Positions 22,709-31,532 of a stretch of DNA of 64,000 nucleotides are shown here, one piece after another. This stretch comes from JAJYSO01 sp964579505 (GTDB lineage Bacteria > Bacteroidota > Bacteroidia > Flavobacteriales > Flavobacteriaceae), in the NCBI GenBank assembly GCA_964579505.1, contig CAZOGC010000001.1:203918-267917 (forward strand). Direction: 5' to 3'. The stretch's first letter is position 1. Every line of letters starts with the position of its first letter. The notes below the pieces were generated by a model. The model worked only from the letters and a program-made list of their open reading frames with translations, was not told the origin of the DNA and ran no database searches. Position numbers and translations under genes: made by a program.

Positions 22709-24328
22709 TTATTTTTGTTTTTTGTTATACGTTTTTGCGGCTTTAATAAAACTGACAAACAAAGGGTGTGGACAAGCTACCGTGCTTTTGTATTCAGGAT
22801 GATATTGAACGGCTAAAAACCACGGGTGCTCCGGAATTTCAATAATCTCTGCCAACCCGGTTTGGGGGTTAACACCAGTGCATTGTAGTCCGGCTTTTTC
22901 AAGTTCCTCGCGGTAGTTGTTATTAAACTCATACCGATGGCGGTGTCGTTCACTAATGTGTTCGTTTTTGTATATTTTATAAGCCAAGGTGTCTTTCTTA
23001 AGCTGACAATCCCAAGCACCTAACCGCATGGTGCCTCCCATTTGCGTTAGGTTTTTCTGGTTTTCCATAATGTCAATTACCGGGTGCGGAGTGGTGCTAT
23101 CCATTTCAGTAGAGTTGGCGTCGGTATAGCCCAAAACATTTCTAGAAAACTCTATAACCGCCATCTGCATACCTAAACAAATACCGAAGAAAGGCAAATT
23201 GTGCTTGCGTGCATATTGAATGGCTTCAATCTTACCTTCTATACCGCGTTCACCAAACCCGGGCGCTACCAAAATACCATCTAGAGAAGAAAGGTATTGA
23301 GCGGCATCGGCTTTTTCGATGCCCTCTGCCGGAATGCTTTTAATGATGACCTTTACTTCATTGGCAGCTCCGGCATGAATAAACGATTCTAAAATGGATT
23401 TGTAGGAGTCTTGTAACTCAACATATTTTCCTATCAGCCCTATGTTTACCTCCATCTTTGGGTTTTTAAGTCTTTTTAAAAACGCATTCCATTTTTTGAG
23501 TTTAGGAGCTTGTCTTTTGGGTAGAGCCAATTTTTTTAGTGCCACGGTATCAAGCCCTTCTTCTAACATGTTGTTCGGTACGTCATAAATAACAGAAGCG
23601 TCTATAGATTGAATAACTTCTTCTTTTTTTACGTTGCAAAAAAGCGCTATTTTTCTACGTAAATCATCGCCCAATTCGTGTTCGGTGCGACACACTAATA
23701 TATCGGCGCTAATACCGCTCTCCATCAGTGTTTTTACGCTGTGTTGAGTGGGTTTGGTTTTGAGTTCTTTTGCGGCAGACAGATACGGGACTAAGGTTAA
23801 GTGAATAACCAAGGTGTTGTTTTCGCCCAAATCCCATTTTAACTGGCGTACGGCTTCAATATAAGGCAACGATTCTATATCGCCTACCGTACCCCCAATT
23901 TCGGTAATGATAATATCGTAATCGTTGTTTTTGCCTAAAATTTGAACGCGGTTTTTTATTTCGTTGGTAATATGGGGAATAACCTGTACGGTTTTGCCTA
24001 AATATTCTCCTTTGCGTTCTTTTTCAATAACACTTTGGTAAATTCTACCGGTGGTTACGTTGTTGGCTTGAGAGGTGCGTACATTTAAAAAACGTTCGTA
24101 ATGACCTAAATCTAAATCGGTTTCTGCCCCGTCTTCGGTTACATAGCATTCTCCGTGTTCGTATGGATTAAGCGTACCTGGATCTACATTGATGTAGGGG
24201 TCAAATTTTTGAATGGTTACTTTATAACCACGTGCTTGAAGTAGTTTTGCTAATGAAGCGGCAATAATTCCTTTCCCGAGAGACGAAGAAACACCGCCGG
24301 TCACAAAAATGTATTTTGTTTGGGCCAT
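22709..24328 (-). CDS. pyrG: CTP synthase
   Basis: PyrG aminates UTP to CTP using glutamine. The N-terminal amidoligase domain starts YIFVTGGVSSSLGKGI (P-loop) with the EIGGTVGDIES segment; the C-terminal class I glutamine amidotransferase domain has the nucleophile elbow FFGICLGMQ and the catalytic His/Glu in VQYHPEYKS. At 539 residues it is full length. A -7 promoter box sits 30 nt upstream. It borders the accessory island at about 24.4 kb. Confidence 0.96.
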   Translation of the reverse strand: MAQTKYIFVTGGVSSSLGKGIIAASLAKLLQARGYKVTIQKFDPYINVDPGTLNPYEHGECYVTEDGAETDLDLGHYERFLNVRTSQANNVTTGRIYQSVIEKERKGEYLGKTVQVIPHITNEIKNRVQILGKNNDYDIIITEIGGTVGDIESLPYIEAVRQLKWDLGENNTLVIHLTLVPYLSAAKELKTKPTQHSVKTLMESGISADILVCRTEHELGDDLRRKIALFCNVKKEEVIQSIDASVIYDVPNNMLEEGLDTVALKKLALPKRQAPKLKKWNAFLKRLKNPKMEVNIGLIGKYVELQDSYKSILESFIHAGAANEVKVIIKSIPAEGIEKADAAQYLSSLDGILVAPGFGERGIEGKIEAIQYARKHNLPFFGICLGMQMAVIEFSRNVLGYTDANSTEMDSTTPHPVIDIMENQKNLTQMGGTMRLGAWDCQLKKDTLAYKIYKNEHISERHRHRYEFNNNYREELEKAGLQCTGVNPQTGLAEIIEIPEHPWFLAVQYHPEYKSTVACPHPLFVSFIKAAKTYNKKQK

Positions 24329-24358
24329 TTCTATAATTTTTTCTGTCTATACGGGATG

Positions 24359-24366
24359 CAAAAATA
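24359..24366 (-). promoter_or_regulatory. -7 box of pyrG
   Basis: The minus strand reads TATTTTTG, matching TAnnTTTG, 30 nt upstream of the pyrG start. Confidence 0.5.
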
Positions 24367-24618
24367 AGAAAATTAAAGGACTTTTTATGCCTCTTACCGG
24401 TTTATTAAGCTAAATATCAAAATACATTCATGCCCCGGGTCTTTATACTGTTTGTGTTAATGGGCTCTCTGCAAGCCTAAATTAAAATTCCGCTTCGATT
24501 GAGAAGTACGCCACACAGTCAAACTCGTTTGATTTTTCTAACCCATAAAACTAATGCTTCAAAAAAACAAAAGGTTAGCCCTTCCTCTACCGCTACCCAA
24601 ACTGAATGATGATATTTA
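24367..24618. other. Left boundary of the restriction-like island
   Basis: No gene is visible. The stretch holds a short palindrome TCAAACTCGTTTGA followed by five T (24519-24536) and CTAACC/GGTTAG inverted segments. I see no integrase, tRNA end or duplicated target site that would mark the insertion. Confidence 0.4.
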
Positions 24619-24659
24619 TACTCATTTTGTGAGTATTCTCAAAAACTTTCCTATCTTGG
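24619..24659 (+). promoter_or_regulatory. Putative promoter and operator of the XRE regulator
   Basis: TACTCA-N5-TGAGTA (24619-24635) is a perfect inverted repeat, and TGAG-TATT-CTCA follows at 24630-24641. TTG at 24627-24629 lies between the arms, 22 nt before TATCTTGG (24652-24659), a one-mismatch -7 box. A regulator bound here would cover the -33 element, as controller proteins of RM systems do. The link to the XRE protein is inferred. Confidence 0.45.
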
Positions 24660-24682
24660 CGGTCTGAAAAATTGAATTCAAG

Positions 24683-24886
24683 ATGAATCGAATTAAAGAA
24701 ATTTTAGTCAAAAAAGGAATTAAGCAAATATGGTTAGCTGAGCAGTTGGGAAAAAGCTATAATATGGTTCACTCCTATGCTCAAAACAAAAGACAACCAA
24801 GTATAGACGACTTATACAAAATTGCTGAAATTCTAAACGTGGACATTAAAGATTTACTAGTTTCTAACAAACCGAATAATTGTTAA
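24683..24886 (+). CDS. XRE-family HTH regulator of the island
   Basis: The 67-residue protein is a single Cro/C1-type helix-turn-helix domain: helix 2-turn-helix 3 is KQIWLAEQLGKSYNMVHSYAQNKRQPS, followed by the usual LYKIAEILNVDIKDLLVS end. It has the size and position of controller proteins in RM loci. It resembles the XRE protein at 63404 in its last third (KIAE-LLNVD-LLVSN). It is the first gene of the same-strand cassette, 43 nt upstream of the methyltransferase gene. Autoregulation through the inverted repeat at 24619-24641 is an inference. Confidence 0.85.
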   Translation: MNRIKEILVKKGIKQIWLAEQLGKSYNMVHSYAQNKRQPSIDDLYKIAEILNVDIKDLLVSNKPNNC

Positions 24887-24929
24887 TGGTTAATTATGAA
24901 TGGTTAGTGGTAAATTATAAAATTATTAG

Positions 24930-27671
24930 ATGAAATCAACAGAAATACAACAAAACGTACAATCATTAATCGACAATTTTTCAAAAGAAGAATTTATCTA
25001 TGATTTGTTGCTAGCCTATGGCATTTCAAAAACCTCTGTAACGCGTCTAAAAAAAGGAGATTACAATTTATCTAAGATTGACGGAGAAATACTTTACAAA
25101 AAGAAAATCTTCTTTAAGGTGGAAACTACGGACAAACTGTTAAACAGTATTGACGCTATTTCAAAAGACAAACGAATCCTAAAATACAAACCACGATTTG
25201 CCATTCTTACCGACTACAAACAAATCGTTGCAAAAGATTTAAGGTTAGGCAAAAACTTAGATATTCAATTAAAAGAACTGCCGAATTACTTTGACTTCTT
25301 TCTCCCCTTGGCAGGGAGTGAAGTGTATAATGCGAGTAACGACAACGAAGCAGATAGAAATGCGTCTTACAAAATGGCTTCTTTGTATGATTTGCTGGTG
25401 GAAAAGAACGCTAATATATATAATTCAAAGGAAAGTATTCACCACCTCAATATTTTCCTCTCCCGACTGTTGTTTTGTTTCTTTGCAGAGGACACTGAAA
25501 TATTTGCGCAGGAAAGTGTTTTCACAGACACCTTAGCGCAACATACAGCAGAAAACGGAAGCGATACCCATACCTTTTTAGATGATTTATTTGAGCGATT
25601 AGATAGCAATAACGAAAAGGACTATCCCGAATATCTCGCCCAATTCCCGTATGTAAATGGTGGTTTGTTTGGTCAAAAGATAAAATCACCGCATTTTAAC
25701 ACCAAAGCAAGAAAAACATTATTAAAACTTGGCGATTTAAATTGGAAAGATATCAACCCCGATATTTTTGGATCGATGATTCAAGCGGTGGTCGATAAAG
25801 ACTACCGCAGCGGTTTGGGGATGCACTACACCTCAGTAGAAAACATTTTGAAACTCATAAAACCTTTGTTTTTAGATGAATTGTATGAAGCATTTGACGC
25901 TTCGACATCTTCAACAAGCTCAGATGCCGAGATAAAAAGATTAAGAAAGCTCATTTTACGTATTTCTAAAATCAAGTTTTTTGACCCGGCTTGTGGCAGC
26001 GGCAATTTCTTGATTATTACTTACAAAGAAATTCGTTTGTTGGAAATTAAGATTTTAGAAAAGATTACCGATTTAGAAGGTAATGCCCCAACCATAAAAT
26101 GGACATCCATTCAACTTTCTCAATTTTATGGTATTGAGATAGACGATTTTGCTCACGAAATGGCTATTCTTTCCCTTTGGTTGGCAGAGCACCAAATGAA
26201 CCACATCTTTGAAGAACGATTGTTTGATTATGGTAAATCAAAACCCATTTTACCCCTTAAAAAAGCCGGGCAAATACAACAAGGGAATGCTACACGAGTA
26301 GATTGGAATACGGTTTGCCCAATAAATAAAACGCAGGGTGAGGCTCTCGAACCCGAAGTGTATGTAATTGGAAATCCACCGTATTTGGGGGCTCGTTTGC
26401 AAGATGCGGAACAGAAAAAAGATATGAAAATTGTATTCAACGATAAAAAAGGATACAATAATATGGATTACATTTCTTGTTGGTTCTACAAAGCAAGAGA
26501 TTACATAAAAGGATTTAATGCAAAAAGTGCTTTTGTTACCACAAACTCAATCTGTCAAGGTGAGCAAGTGGCTTTAATTTGGCCAAACATCCTTTCTGAA
26601 CAAATAGAAATCGATTTTGCATACCAATCGTTTAAATGGACCAACAATGCAAAAGGAAATGCTGGGGTGACTGTAATCATTCTTGGATTGAGAAATGTGA
26701 GCAATGAACCGAAATATTTATTTACGGATAATTTCAGGAAATTTGTGAAAAATATCAATCCATACTTGTTAGATGCTCCCAATACTGTTGTTACAGGAAG
26801 AAGTAAACCGCTTTCTAAATTTCCTGAAATAAGCTTTGGGAGTATGGCTAATGATGGAGGTAATCTCTTATTAAATGAAGAGGAAAAAAATAAATTAATT
26901 TATAAATATGCTGAATCAGAAAAATATTTAAAATTGATAAATGGAAGTGCTGAATTTATTAGAGGGCAAAAAAGGTACTGTTTATGGCTTAACGATGTTG
27001 AAGGAAAGGAATTTTATAAAATTCCAGAAGTTAAGAGACGTATAGACAACGTAGAAATACATAGATTAAACAGTAAAAGAGAAGCAACGAAAAAACTAGC
27101 TGGAACCCCTCACTTATTTGGAGAAATCAGGCATAAAAATACGGATTCTATAATAATACCCAGTGTTTCTTCAATAAATAGAGAATATATCCCAATTGGT
27201 TTTTTAAACGGTGATACTATAATTTCAAATCTAGCATTAGCTATTTATAATGCAAATTTTTGGAATTTTGCTATAATTACTTCTCGTATGCATATGATTT
27301 GGGTTAGAGCAGTTGGTGGCAGATTGGGTACAGGTTACAGGTATTCCGCAAAACTCTGCTACAACACTTTCCCCTTCCCGGAAATCACCCAAAAACAGAA
27401 AACCAATCTTCAAGAATATGTGTTTGCCATATTAGATGAACGCGCTAAGTATCCCGAAAAAACAATGGCACAGTTGTACAACCCAACTACAATGCCCAAA
27501 GGGTTACTGCAAGCCCATCAAGAATTAGATACTGCCATAGAGCAATGTTACCGCTTGCAGCCTTTTAAAAATGATACCGAGCGTTTGGAATATTTGTTTA
27601 AATTGTATGAAAAAATGGTGAAGAAAGACACGCTATTTGCGAAGCAGAAGAAAAAGCGTAAGAGCCGTTGA
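24930..27671 (+). CDS. MmeI-like DNA methyltransferase with degenerate nuclease motif
   Basis: The 913-residue protein has the MmeI (type IIL) layout: N-terminal domain (1-150), helical spacer with ASYKMASLYDLL and LLFCFFAEDTEIF, gamma-class amino-methyltransferase core with motif I DPACGSGNF (352-360) and motif IV NPPY (482-485), then a probable target-recognition region (about 600-810) and a C-terminal helical part. It should methylate adenine N6 at a specific site. In MmeI the N-terminus is a D-E-x-K nuclease; here the equivalent stretch (KIDGEILYKKKIFFKVETT, residues 49-67) reads KVE where E-x-K is expected, so self-cleavage looks unlikely. The predicted recognition region is strikingly AT-rich. 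Confidence 0.82.
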   Translation: MKSTEIQQNVQSLIDNFSKEEFIYDLLLAYGISKTSVTRLKKGDYNLSKIDGEILYKKKIFFKVETTDKLLNSIDAISKDKRILKYKPRFAILTDYKQIVAKDLRLGKNLDIQLKELPNYFDFFLPLAGSEVYNASNDNEADRNASYKMASLYDLLVEKNANIYNSKESIHHLNIFLSRLLFCFFAEDTEIFAQESVFTDTLAQHTAENGSDTHTFLDDLFERLDSNNEKDYPEYLAQFPYVNGGLFGQKIKSPHFNTKARKTLLKLGDLNWKDINPDIFGSMIQAVVDKDYRSGLGMHYTSVENILKLIKPLFLDELYEAFDASTSSTSSDAEIKRLRKLILRISKIKFFDPACGSGNFLIITYKEIRLLEIKILEKITDLEGNAPTIKWTSIQLSQFYGIEIDDFAHEMAILSLWLAEHQMNHIFEERLFDYGKSKPILPLKKAGQIQQGNATRVDWNTVCPINKTQGEALEPEVYVIGNPPYLGARLQDAEQKKDMKIVFNDKKGYNNMDYISCWFYKARDYIKGFNAKSAFVTTNSICQGEQVALIWPNILSEQIEIDFAYQSFKWTNNAKGNAGVTVIILGLRNVSNEPKYLFTDNFRKFVKNINPYLLDAPNTVVTGRSKPLSKFPEISFGSMANDGGNLLLNEEEKNKLIYKYAESEKYLKLINGSAEFIRGQKRYCLWLNDVEGKEFYKIPEVKRRIDNVEIHRLNSKREATKKLAGTPHLFGEIRHKNTDSIIIPSVSSINREYIPIGFLNGDTIISNLALAIYNANFWNFAIITSRMHMIWVRAVGGRLGTGYRYSAKLCYNTFPFPEITQKQKTNLQEYVFAILDERAKYPEKTMAQLYNPTTMPKGLLQAHQELDTAIEQCYRLQPFKNDTERLEYLFKLYEKMVKKDTLFAKQKKKRKSR
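25899..25923 (+). repeat. TTCGACA...AGCTCAG dispersed-repeat segment inside the methyltransferase gene
   Basis: GCTTCGACATCTTCAACAAGCTCAG is translated in frame as a Ser/Thr-rich loop (ASTSSTSSD) between the helical spacer and motif I. The TTCGACA and GCTCAG ends match the repeats at 30875 and 59743-59814. Confidence 0.5.
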
Positions 27672-27746
27672 TTGAAGCTGATTAACAGGATGAACTATGA
27701 TTTTTGATTAAGTTGTGATTGCAAAGATTTAGAAATTGAAGGAAAA

Positions 27747-29387
27747 ATGAATAAAAATGTATTAATACATAAATTATTGGCTTCTGAAACCGAAACGGAA
27801 GTTTTGGAATTTAAAGAAGCAAAAAATCAATTTGATAAAGATAAATTGGGTAAATACTTTTCTGCTTTGAGTAATGAAGCCAATTTAATTGGTCAACAGT
27901 GCGCTTATTTAGTTTTTGGGGTAGCTAATTCAAAAGTCATTATAGGAACAAATATTTCAGATACACAGATTAATAACTACAAGCAAGAAATCGCCAACAA
28001 CACTTCACCAAACATTAATTTTATCAAAGTGCATAGGGAGAAAACAAAAAAAGGAAATATTTTGATTTTTGAAATCCCGCCTGCACCCCAAGGAATACCC
28101 ATTGCGTGGAAAGGACATTATTATGCCCGCAATGGCGAAAGTTTGACGGCACTCAATATAGAAAAGGTAGAACGAATAAGAAATCAAACCTTGACTACTG
28201 ATTGGAGTGCAAAAATTGTTGAAGAAGCAACTATTGAAGATTTGTTACCCGAGGCAATTAAAACAGCACGAATACAGTTTGTAAAGAAGAATCCACATCT
28301 TGAAGAAGAATTCAAAGAATGGGAAGATCATACTTTTTTAAATAAAGCCAAACTTACCATTAAGGGTAAAATAACTCGAGCTGCCATTTTATTATTAGGA
28401 AAGCCGGAAGCTGAGCATTTTATTTCGCCTGCTACCGCTAAAATATCTTGGATATTAAAGGATAAAGACAATATAGAAAAGGATTATGAGCATTTTTCAT
28501 GTCCTTTGCTATTAGAGGTAGAGCATGTAAAGTCAAAAATCAGAAATTTGAAATACCGTTATATCAAAGATGGCACCTTGTTTCCCGATGAAGTGGATCA
28601 GTACGACCCGTACATCATTAGAGAGGCATTAAACAATTGCATTGCTCACCAAGATTACACCTTGGGAGGCAAGATAAATATAGTAGAAAGAGAAGATGGT
28701 ATTTTAATTTTTTCCAATGCAGGAAGTTTTATTCCGAAAAACATAGAAAGCGTCATAGAGGCGGATGCGCCAGAAAATTTTTACCGAAACCCATTTTTGG
28801 CAACTGCTATGGTAAACTTAAACATGATTGATACCATTGGTAGCGGTATCAAAAAAATGTTTGTTATCCAAAAGAATAAGTATTTTCCGTTACCGGATTA
28901 CGATTTTAGTAATGAAAAAATAAAGGTTCAAATAACAGGAAAAGTAGTTGATGTCAATTATGCGCGTAAGCTGGCTGAAATTTCATCGTTGACTTTGCCG
29001 GAAATAATTGCACTAGATAAAGTGGCAAAGCATAAGAGTTTAACAGACGATGAAATAAAAGTATTAAAAGCCAAGAATTTGATTGAAGGCAGAAAGCCGA
29101 ATTATCATATTTCATCATCAGTAGCTAGCGCAACAGGTGAAAAAGCAGACTATATTAAGCAGAGAGGAATTGATGATTCGTATTGTCAAAAGATAATTCT
29201 TGATTATTTGAAGAAATTTAAAAAGGGGCGGAAGTCAGATTTTGAAAAAATATTATTAGATAAACTTCCTGATATTTTAGACATTGAGCAAAAGAAAAAT
29301 AAAGTAAAGAATAATCTCCAAACACTGAGGAAACGGGGAAAGATAGTTCCTGAAGGCAAGGTTTGGAAAATGTCTAAACCAAAATAA
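27747..29387 (+). CDS. AlbA_2 (Schlafen-type) domain protein with GHKL-like ATPase region
   Basis: The 546-residue protein starts with an AlbA_2 domain (ETEVLEFKEAKNQF; FGVANSKVIIGT; YYARNGESLTAL, to about residue 140), a fold shared with Schlafen proteins. A C-terminal HATPase_c_4-like part follows (REALNNCIAHQDYTLGGKINI, about residue 290, then IFSNAGSF and TIGSGIKKMF). The last 100 residues look like winged helices. Such proteins are often called transcriptional regulators or RecG-like, but the role is not settled. It sits between methyltransferase and helicase on the same strand, with 75 and 165 nt gaps. A cofactor or regulator of the restriction-like system is an inference. Confidence 0.75.
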   Translation: MNKNVLIHKLLASETETEVLEFKEAKNQFDKDKLGKYFSALSNEANLIGQQCAYLVFGVANSKVIIGTNISDTQINNYKQEIANNTSPNINFIKVHREKTKKGNILIFEIPPAPQGIPIAWKGHYYARNGESLTALNIEKVERIRNQTLTTDWSAKIVEEATIEDLLPEAIKTARIQFVKKNPHLEEEFKEWEDHTFLNKAKLTIKGKITRAAILLLGKPEAEHFISPATAKISWILKDKDNIEKDYEHFSCPLLLEVEHVKSKIRNLKYRYIKDGTLFPDEVDQYDPYIIREALNNCIAHQDYTLGGKINIVEREDGILIFSNAGSFIPKNIESVIEADAPENFYRNPFLATAMVNLNMIDTIGSGIKKMFVIQKNKYFPLPDYDFSNEKIKVQITGKVVDVNYARKLAEISSLTLPEIIALDKVAKHKSLTDDEIKVLKAKNLIEGRKPNYHISSSVASATGEKADYIKQRGIDDSYCQKIILDYLKKFKKGRKSDFEKILLDKLPDILDIEQKKNKVKNNLQTLRKRGKIVPEGKVWKMSKPK

Positions 29388-29425
29388 CTAGACATTTTTA
29401 GACAAACTTTTAGACATTTTTAGAC
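29372..29425 (+). promoter_or_regulatory. TAGAC repeat array upstream of the helicase gene
   Basis: TAGAC occurs at 29389, 29399, 29411 and 29421, spaced 10, 12 and 10 nt, within a 22-nt direct repeat (TAGACATTTTTAGACnAAC at 29389-29407 and 29411-29429). An inverted GTCTA lies at 29372-29376 inside the end of the previous gene. Spacing near one helical turn suggests a cooperative protein-binding array controlling the helicase and nuclease genes. Confidence 0.45.
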
Positions 29426-29552
29426 GAACTAAACCAAACGTATAAATTGGCTAAAAAAAATAAATAGAAAATAAAATAAAAAATAAATTACCATAAATAG
29501 CTTAGAATCAAGTTTTTATTTATTTATTGAAGCTCAAGAAATTAAAAATAAA

Positions 29553-31532
29553 ATGCCAAATTTAGTAGAAGTAACATATAACCAAACAGGAAAAAGCAAA
29601 AGCACCAATGCTTTGGGAATGCGGGAAATGCAAGAAAAAGCATACGAAGGCAGAACTGCACAATATTTATTACTCAAAGCGCCGCCTGCATCAGGAAAAT
29701 CAAGAGCTTTGATGTTTATTGCCTTGGATAAATTAAAAAATCAAGATATCAAAAAGGTAATTGTTGCTGTTCCTGAAAAATCCATTGGAGCATCTTTTGG
29801 CACAACAGAATTGGAAAAGCACGGTTTTTTTGCCGATTGGAATCCCAATCCAAAATACAATTTGTGTACCCCAGGTACAGAAAAGAGCAAAGTAACGGCA
29901 TTCTTAAACTTTTTAGAATCCGACGAACAGATTTTAATCTGCACACACGCCACTTTACGATTTGCATTTGACGGTTTGGACATAAAAAAGTTGGACAATA
30001 CTTTAGTGGCAATAGATGAATTTCACCACGTTTCAGCAGAAGGCGACAATATTTTAGGACAGGTGCTAAAAAGCATTATGCACAATTCTACCGCTCATAT
30101 TGTAGCAATGACGGGTTCATATTTTAGAGGCGACAGCGTTCCTGTTTTGATGCCCGAAGATGAAGCGAAATTTACCAAAGTAACTTACACTTATTATCAG
30201 CAATTAAATGGATACGAGTATTTAAAATCGTTGGGGATTGGTTATCATTTCTACACGGGAAGATATTTTAAAAAACATCCTGAAAAAGAAATGTCGGCGT
30301 TGGCAGAAATATTGGATGAAAATCAAAAAACGATTATTCACATTCCGAGTGTAAATTCAGCCGAATCATCCAAAGAGAAATACGAAGAAGTCAATCGCAT
30401 CATTGACGTTTTGGGCGAATTGGAATATCAAGACGAAACAACAGGTGTTCTGTACATCAAAAGCCATAAAACAGGCAAAACATTAAAAATTGCGGACTTA
30501 GTTAATGACAATCCAAAGTCAAGAGATAAAATAAGTGCTTACTTACGAACTGTAAAATCAGCAGACGATATTGATATTATCATAGCCTTGGGAATGGCAA
30601 AAGAAGGTTTTGATTGGCCTTATTGCCAACACGCCTTAACAATAGGTTATAGGGGGTCGCTAACAGAAATTATTCAGATTATTGGTAGAGCCACCAGAGA
30701 CAGTAAAAATAAAACACACGCACAATTTACCAATCTGATTGCTCAACCGGATGCAGAGGATGAAGAAGTTAAATTGTCAGTAAATAATATGTTAAAAGCA
30801 ATTACAGCATCTCTTCTAATGGAGCAAGTCTTAGCACCAAACTTCAAGTTTAAAATCAAAAAAGACGAAGATGACCCTTCGACAGGCTCAGGGCAAGAAG
30901 ACGACGATGGTAAAACCATCAAAATCAGAGGCTTCAAATTGCCTACTTCGCAAAGAGCCAAAGATATTATTGAAACTGACTTGAACGACTTGAAAGCCAA
31001 AATTCTTCAAGACCCACAAATGCTCAAAGCAATGCCGGGAAACGTTGAGCCGGAGGTGATTAATACCGTTTTGATTCCTAAAATCATACGAGAAGTTTAT
31101 CCTGATTTGGAAGAAGAAGATGTGGAAGCAGTAAGACAACACGTAGTTGTTGATTCTGTGATAAAAAATGGTACAATTGAGGAACAAGGAGATAAAAAGT
31201 TTATCCGGATGGCGGGCAGCTTTGTGAATATAGATGATATCCATATTGACTTGATTGACCAAGTGAATCCGTTTCAGAAGGCTTTTGAAATTTTATCAAA
31301 ATCGGTAACCACACAAGTTCTAAAATTGATAGATGAACATATACAATCCACCAAAATTGAAATGACCGAAGAAGAGGCTATACTGCTTTGGCCAAAAATA
31401 AAAGAATGGGTTAAGAACAATAACGGAGAACAACCGAGTATTCAGGCTTTTGACCACAAGGAAAAAAGGATGGCAGAAGCAATCCTCTTTTTGAGAGAAT
31501 TGAAACGAAAAAAAGTATTAGAAAATGGCTAA
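29553..31532 (+). CDS. SF2 (DEAD/DEAH-type) helicase of the restriction-like island
   Basis: The 659-residue protein is a superfamily 2 helicase or translocase. It has Walker A APPASGKS (43-50), Walker B DEFH (155-158), motif III-like AMTGSYF, a second RecA lobe with IIALGMAKEGFDWP, and motif VI QIIGRATR (375-382). About 270 residues follow with no recognised domain and could contact partners or the nuclease. There is no nuclease motif or methyltransferase within it, unlike fused type ISP or HsdR proteins. Its stop overlaps the start of the GIY-YIG gene by 8 nt, so the two are translationally coupled and probably act together. A repeat-derived PSTGSGQ segment interrupts the linker near residue 445. 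Confidence 0.85.
   Translation: MPNLVEVTYNQTGKSKSTNALGMREMQEKAYEGRTAQYLLLKAPPASGKSRALMFIALDKLKNQDIKKVIVAVPEKSIGASFGTTELEKHGFFADWNPNPKYNLCTPGTEKSKVTAFLNFLESDEQILICTHATLRFAFDGLDIKKLDNTLVAIDEFHHVSAEGDNILGQVLKSIMHNSTAHIVAMTGSYFRGDSVPVLMPEDEAKFTKVTYTYYQQLNGYEYLKSLGIGYHFYTGRYFKKHPEKEMSALAEILDENQKTIIHIPSVNSAESSKEKYEEVNRIIDVLGELEYQDETTGVLYIKSHKTGKTLKIADLVNDNPKSRDKISAYLRTVKSADDIDIIIALGMAKEGFDWPYCQHALTIGYRGSLTEIIQIIGRATRDSKNKTHAQFTNLIAQPDAEDEEVKLSVNNMLKAITASLLMEQVLAPNFKFKIKKDEDDPSTGSGQEDDDGKTIKIRGFKLPTSQRAKDIIETDLNDLKAKILQDPQMLKAMPGNVEPEVINTVLIPKIIREVYPDLEEEDVEAVRQHVVVDSVIKNGTIEEQGDKKFIRMAGSFVNIDDIHIDLIDQVNPFQKAFEILSKSVTTQVLKLIDEHIQSTKIEMTEEEAILLWPKIKEWVKNNNGEQPSIQAFDHKEKRMAEAILFLRELKRKKVLENG
30875..30894 (+). 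repeat. CCTTCGACAGGCTCAGG dispersed-repeat segment inside the helicase gene
   Basis: CCCTTCGACAGGCTCAGGGC is read in frame as PSTGSG, flanked by acidic residues, in the region after motif VI. It shares its core with the inverted pair downstream of rplS. CCC and GGG at its ends could form a short hairpin. Confidence 0.6.

Noticed and set aside
24519..24536. Palindrome TCAAACTCGTTTGA followed by five T as a terminator
   Set aside because: The loop would be two bases and no gene on the plus strand ends nearby, so only the sequence was noted.
24884..24929. ATGGTTA-type imperfect direct repeats between the XRE and methyltransferase genes
   Set aside because: The copies are short, degenerate and AT-rich, and fall below what I would call a repeat array or operator.
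30743..31000. Minus-strand open frame containing CPEPVEG
   Set aside because: This peptide is the usual reverse-strand translation of the TTCGACAGGCTCAGG repeat, antisense to the helicase gene, so it is not a protein-coding gene.
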